NCBI GenBank assembly: GCA_903881535.1
Contig: CAIRTT010000282.1
Span: forward strand, 1 to 7,176
From: an uncultured Armatimonadota bacterium
GTDB taxonomy: Bacteria > Armatimonadota > Armatimonadia > Armatimonadales > Armatimonadaceae
Reading direction: 5' to 3'
DNA: 7,176 nucleotides
The notes beneath the pieces were generated by a model. The model had not been told where the DNA came from and searched no databases. It saw only the letters and a program-made list of their open reading frames with translations. Below are positions 5,661-7,176 of the stretch, one piece after another; position 1 is the first letter of the stretch; every line of letters starts with the position of its first letter. A program made the translations under genes and the position numbers.

Positions 5661-7176
5661 GTACGGCAACTTTGAAGGACGTGGCTAAATCCCACGACAA
5701 GGTCAAGGAGCCATTGAACTACCTGAACGCTACGAATACGATTAAGTCGTGGCTGTTTACGGTCGACCACAAGCGCATTGCGATTATGTACCTTGTGGCG
5801 GTTTCGGTCGCTTTTCTTCTTGGCGGTCTCGCTGCTGGAATGATTCGTGTGGAGCTTACCGTTCCTAAGGGTCAGTTCTTGACGAACGATGCCTATAACA
5901 AGGTGTTTACAGCCCACGGCGTGATTATGATTTTCTTCTTCCTTATTCCGGCGGTGCCGGCAGTTTTGGGGAACTTCATATTGCCATTGATGCTTGGCGC
6001 ACGGGACTTGGCGTTTCCGCGCTTGAATCTTTTGTCGTTCTATGTTTATAGCGCGGCATTGGTGATGGGGCTTGCTGCTATCATCGGTGGCGGTGTCGAC
6101 ACGGGATGGACGTTCTATACGCCCTATTCGAGTGTTTATTCCAACTCGAATGTGGCGCTCACGATTATGGCGGCGTTTGTCGCGGGATTCTCATCCATCT
6201 TTACGGGTCTGAACTTCATCGTGACGATCCACAAAATGCGTGCACCGGGCATGACTTGGTTCAAGATGCCTTTGTTTGCATGGGCGATGTATGCGACCAG
6301 TGTAATCATCATGCTTGGAACACCGGTGGTAGCGATTACGCTGGCACTGGTTGTTGTAGAGCGGACACTTGGCTTCGGAATCTTCTCGCCCGAAATCGGT
6401 GGAGATCCAGTTCTCTTCCAGCACCTTTTCTGGTTCTACTCACACCCTGCGGTCTACATCATGGTTCTCCCTGCAATGGGTGTAATCAATGAGGTGATTG
6501 CAGCGAATAGCAAGAAACGTATCTTTGGCTACGAATTCGTTGCATTCTCGACGATGGCGATTGCAGTGTTTGGCTTTATCGTATGGGGCCACCACATGTT
6601 TGCATCGTCGCAGTCGATGTATCTTGGCCTTGTGTTCTCAGTCCTCAGCTTCCTGGTCGCAGTCCCTTCTGCAGTGAAAATCTTCAACTGGGCAACGACG
6701 ATGTACAAGGGATCCGTTGAACTAACGAGCCATATGTTGTACGCGTTCGGCTTCCTTGGTCTGTTCACCATTGGTGGATTGACTGGACTGTATCTATCGT
6801 CGCTGGCAACCGACATCCACCTAACGGCGACGTATTTTGTGGTTGCTCACTTCCACTACGTCATGGTTGGCGGTACTGCGATGGGCTTCCTCGCTGGATT
6901 GCACTTCTGGTGGCCCAAGATGACGGGACGTATGTACAACGAAGTCTGGGGTAAGGTCAGCGCAGTTCTGGTGTTCCTCGGATTCAACCTTACGTTCCTT
7001 CCTCAGTTTGTGGTTGGTTACCTCGGGATGCCGCGTCGGTATCACTTCTACCCACCAGAGTTTCAGCTGTGGCACGTGATGTCTACCGGTGGCGCGTTTG
7101 TTCTCGGAGTTGGATTCTTGCTTCCTGTTATCTACCTAATTCATTCGTTGAAGCATGGCGAAAAGGCTGGAAACAA
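5657..7176 (+). CDS. coxA: Cytochrome c oxidase subunit I, A2-type haem-copper oxidase, 3' end outside window
   Basis: This is the catalytic subunit, which reduces O2 at haem a3-CuB and pumps protons. The frame is open to the window edge with 506 complete codons; family length is about 540-600, so only the end is missing. Haem and copper ligands are present: His87 and His400 (low-spin haem a), His398 (haem a3), His263, His312 and His313 (CuB), and Tyr267, the expected cross-linked Tyr. Helix VI reads YSHPAVY (261-267), so the D-channel Glu of the A1 type is replaced by the Tyr-Ser pair that defines subfamily A2. D-channel entry residues Asp117, Asn106 and Asn124 and the K-channel Lys341 (SAVKIFNW) are kept, as are the haem-propionate arginines in GMPRRY (457-462). 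The segment DIHLTATYFVVAHFHYV lacks the usual His-Asp pair before TYF (Thr390, Ala391). The ATG overlaps the coxB stop as ATGA. Confidence 0.97.
   Translation, partial: MSTATLKDVAKSHDKVKEPLNYLNATNTIKSWLFTVDHKRIAIMYLVAVSVAFLLGGLAAGMIRVELTVPKGQFLTNDAYNKVFTAHGVIMIFFFLIPAVPAVLGNFILPLMLGARDLAFPRLNLLSFYVYSAALVMGLAAIIGGGVDTGWTFYTPYSSVYSNSNVALTIMAAFVAGFSSIFTGLNFIVTIHKMRAPGMTWFKMPLFAWAMYATSVIIMLGTPVVAITLALVVVERTLGFGIFSPEIGGDPVLFQHLFWFYSHPAVYIMVLPAMGVINEVIAANSKKRIFGYEFVAFSTMAIAVFGFIVWGHHMFASSQSMYLGLVFSVLSFLVAVPSAVKIFNWATTMYKGSVELTSHMLYAFGFLGLFTIGGLTGLYLSSLATDIHLTATYFVVAHFHYVMVGGTAMGFLAGLHFWWPKMTGRMYNEVWGKVSAVLVFLGFNLTFLPQFVVGYLGMPRRYHFYPPEFQLWHVMSTGGAFVLGVGFLLPVIYLIHSLKHGEKAGN

Noticed and set aside
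6106..6492. Open frame of 128 codons on the + strand inside coxA
   Set aside because: It lies in another frame within the coxA region that encodes intact helices and the YSHPAVY motif. Its product is Cys/His-rich without family resemblance, so it is a shadow.
5657..7176. coxA as a broken gene because no stop codon is seen
   Set aside because: The frame is open through all 506 codons with every catalytic ligand in place. It simply runs past the end of the window.
1..7176. A novel defence system, mobile element, CRISPR array or RNA gene
   Set aside because: Every base lies in a respiratory gene. I saw no direct repeats of array type, no transposase or integrase, no terminal inverted repeats and no tRNA-like fold.

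Overview
The window is a single, gap-free stretch of a respiratory operon. All genes are on the + strand and no intergenic base is left between them. It encodes the second half of Alternative Complex III (ACIII, a quinol:electron-acceptor oxidoreductase that stands in for cytochrome bc1), followed directly by a caa3-type cytochrome c oxidase and its copper-delivery factor. The order is actC (5' end outside the window) - actD - actE - actF - small membrane protein of unknown function - SCO-type copper chaperone - coxB (CuA plus fused cytochrome c) - coxA (3' end outside the window).

How the genes work together (family knowledge plus inference): the NrfD-like membrane subunits ActC and ActF, with the now off-window ActA/ActB, take electrons from quinol. 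ActE is a lipid-anchored monohaem cytochrome c that can receive them at the periplasmic face. The haem domain fused to CoxB and its CuA centre pass them to haem a and the haem a3-CuB site of CoxA, where O2 is reduced. No separate soluble cytochrome c gene is present in the window, which fits direct transfer inside an ACIII-oxidase supercomplex. The SCO protein would supply copper to CuA.

Organism: protein features (act-cox gene order, the 155-aa membrane protein between actF and SCO, SCO with an extra C-terminal membrane helix, A2-type CoxA with YSHPAVY) and moderate GC suggest an aerobic Gram-negative bacterium, most likely Acidobacteriota (Terriglobia-like). This is recognition by memory, not a database result.

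Layout: 1-818 actC; 818-1369 actD; 1366-2037 actE; 2034-3251 actF; 3244-3711 small membrane protein; 3712-4593 SCO; 4590-5660 coxB; 5657-7176 coxA. Two genes use TTG and one uses GTG as start. There is no stretch without a gene. I saw no promoter, terminator, RNA gene, mobile element or CRISPR.

Most notable: all three canonical protein ligands of the non-redox Mg/Mn site at the subunit I/II interface appear to be replaced at once (Thr390 and Ala391 in CoxA, Val180 in CoxB). In addition, three of the membrane or periplasmic proteins (ActC, ActE and the unknown 155-aa protein) end in independent histidine-rich tails.
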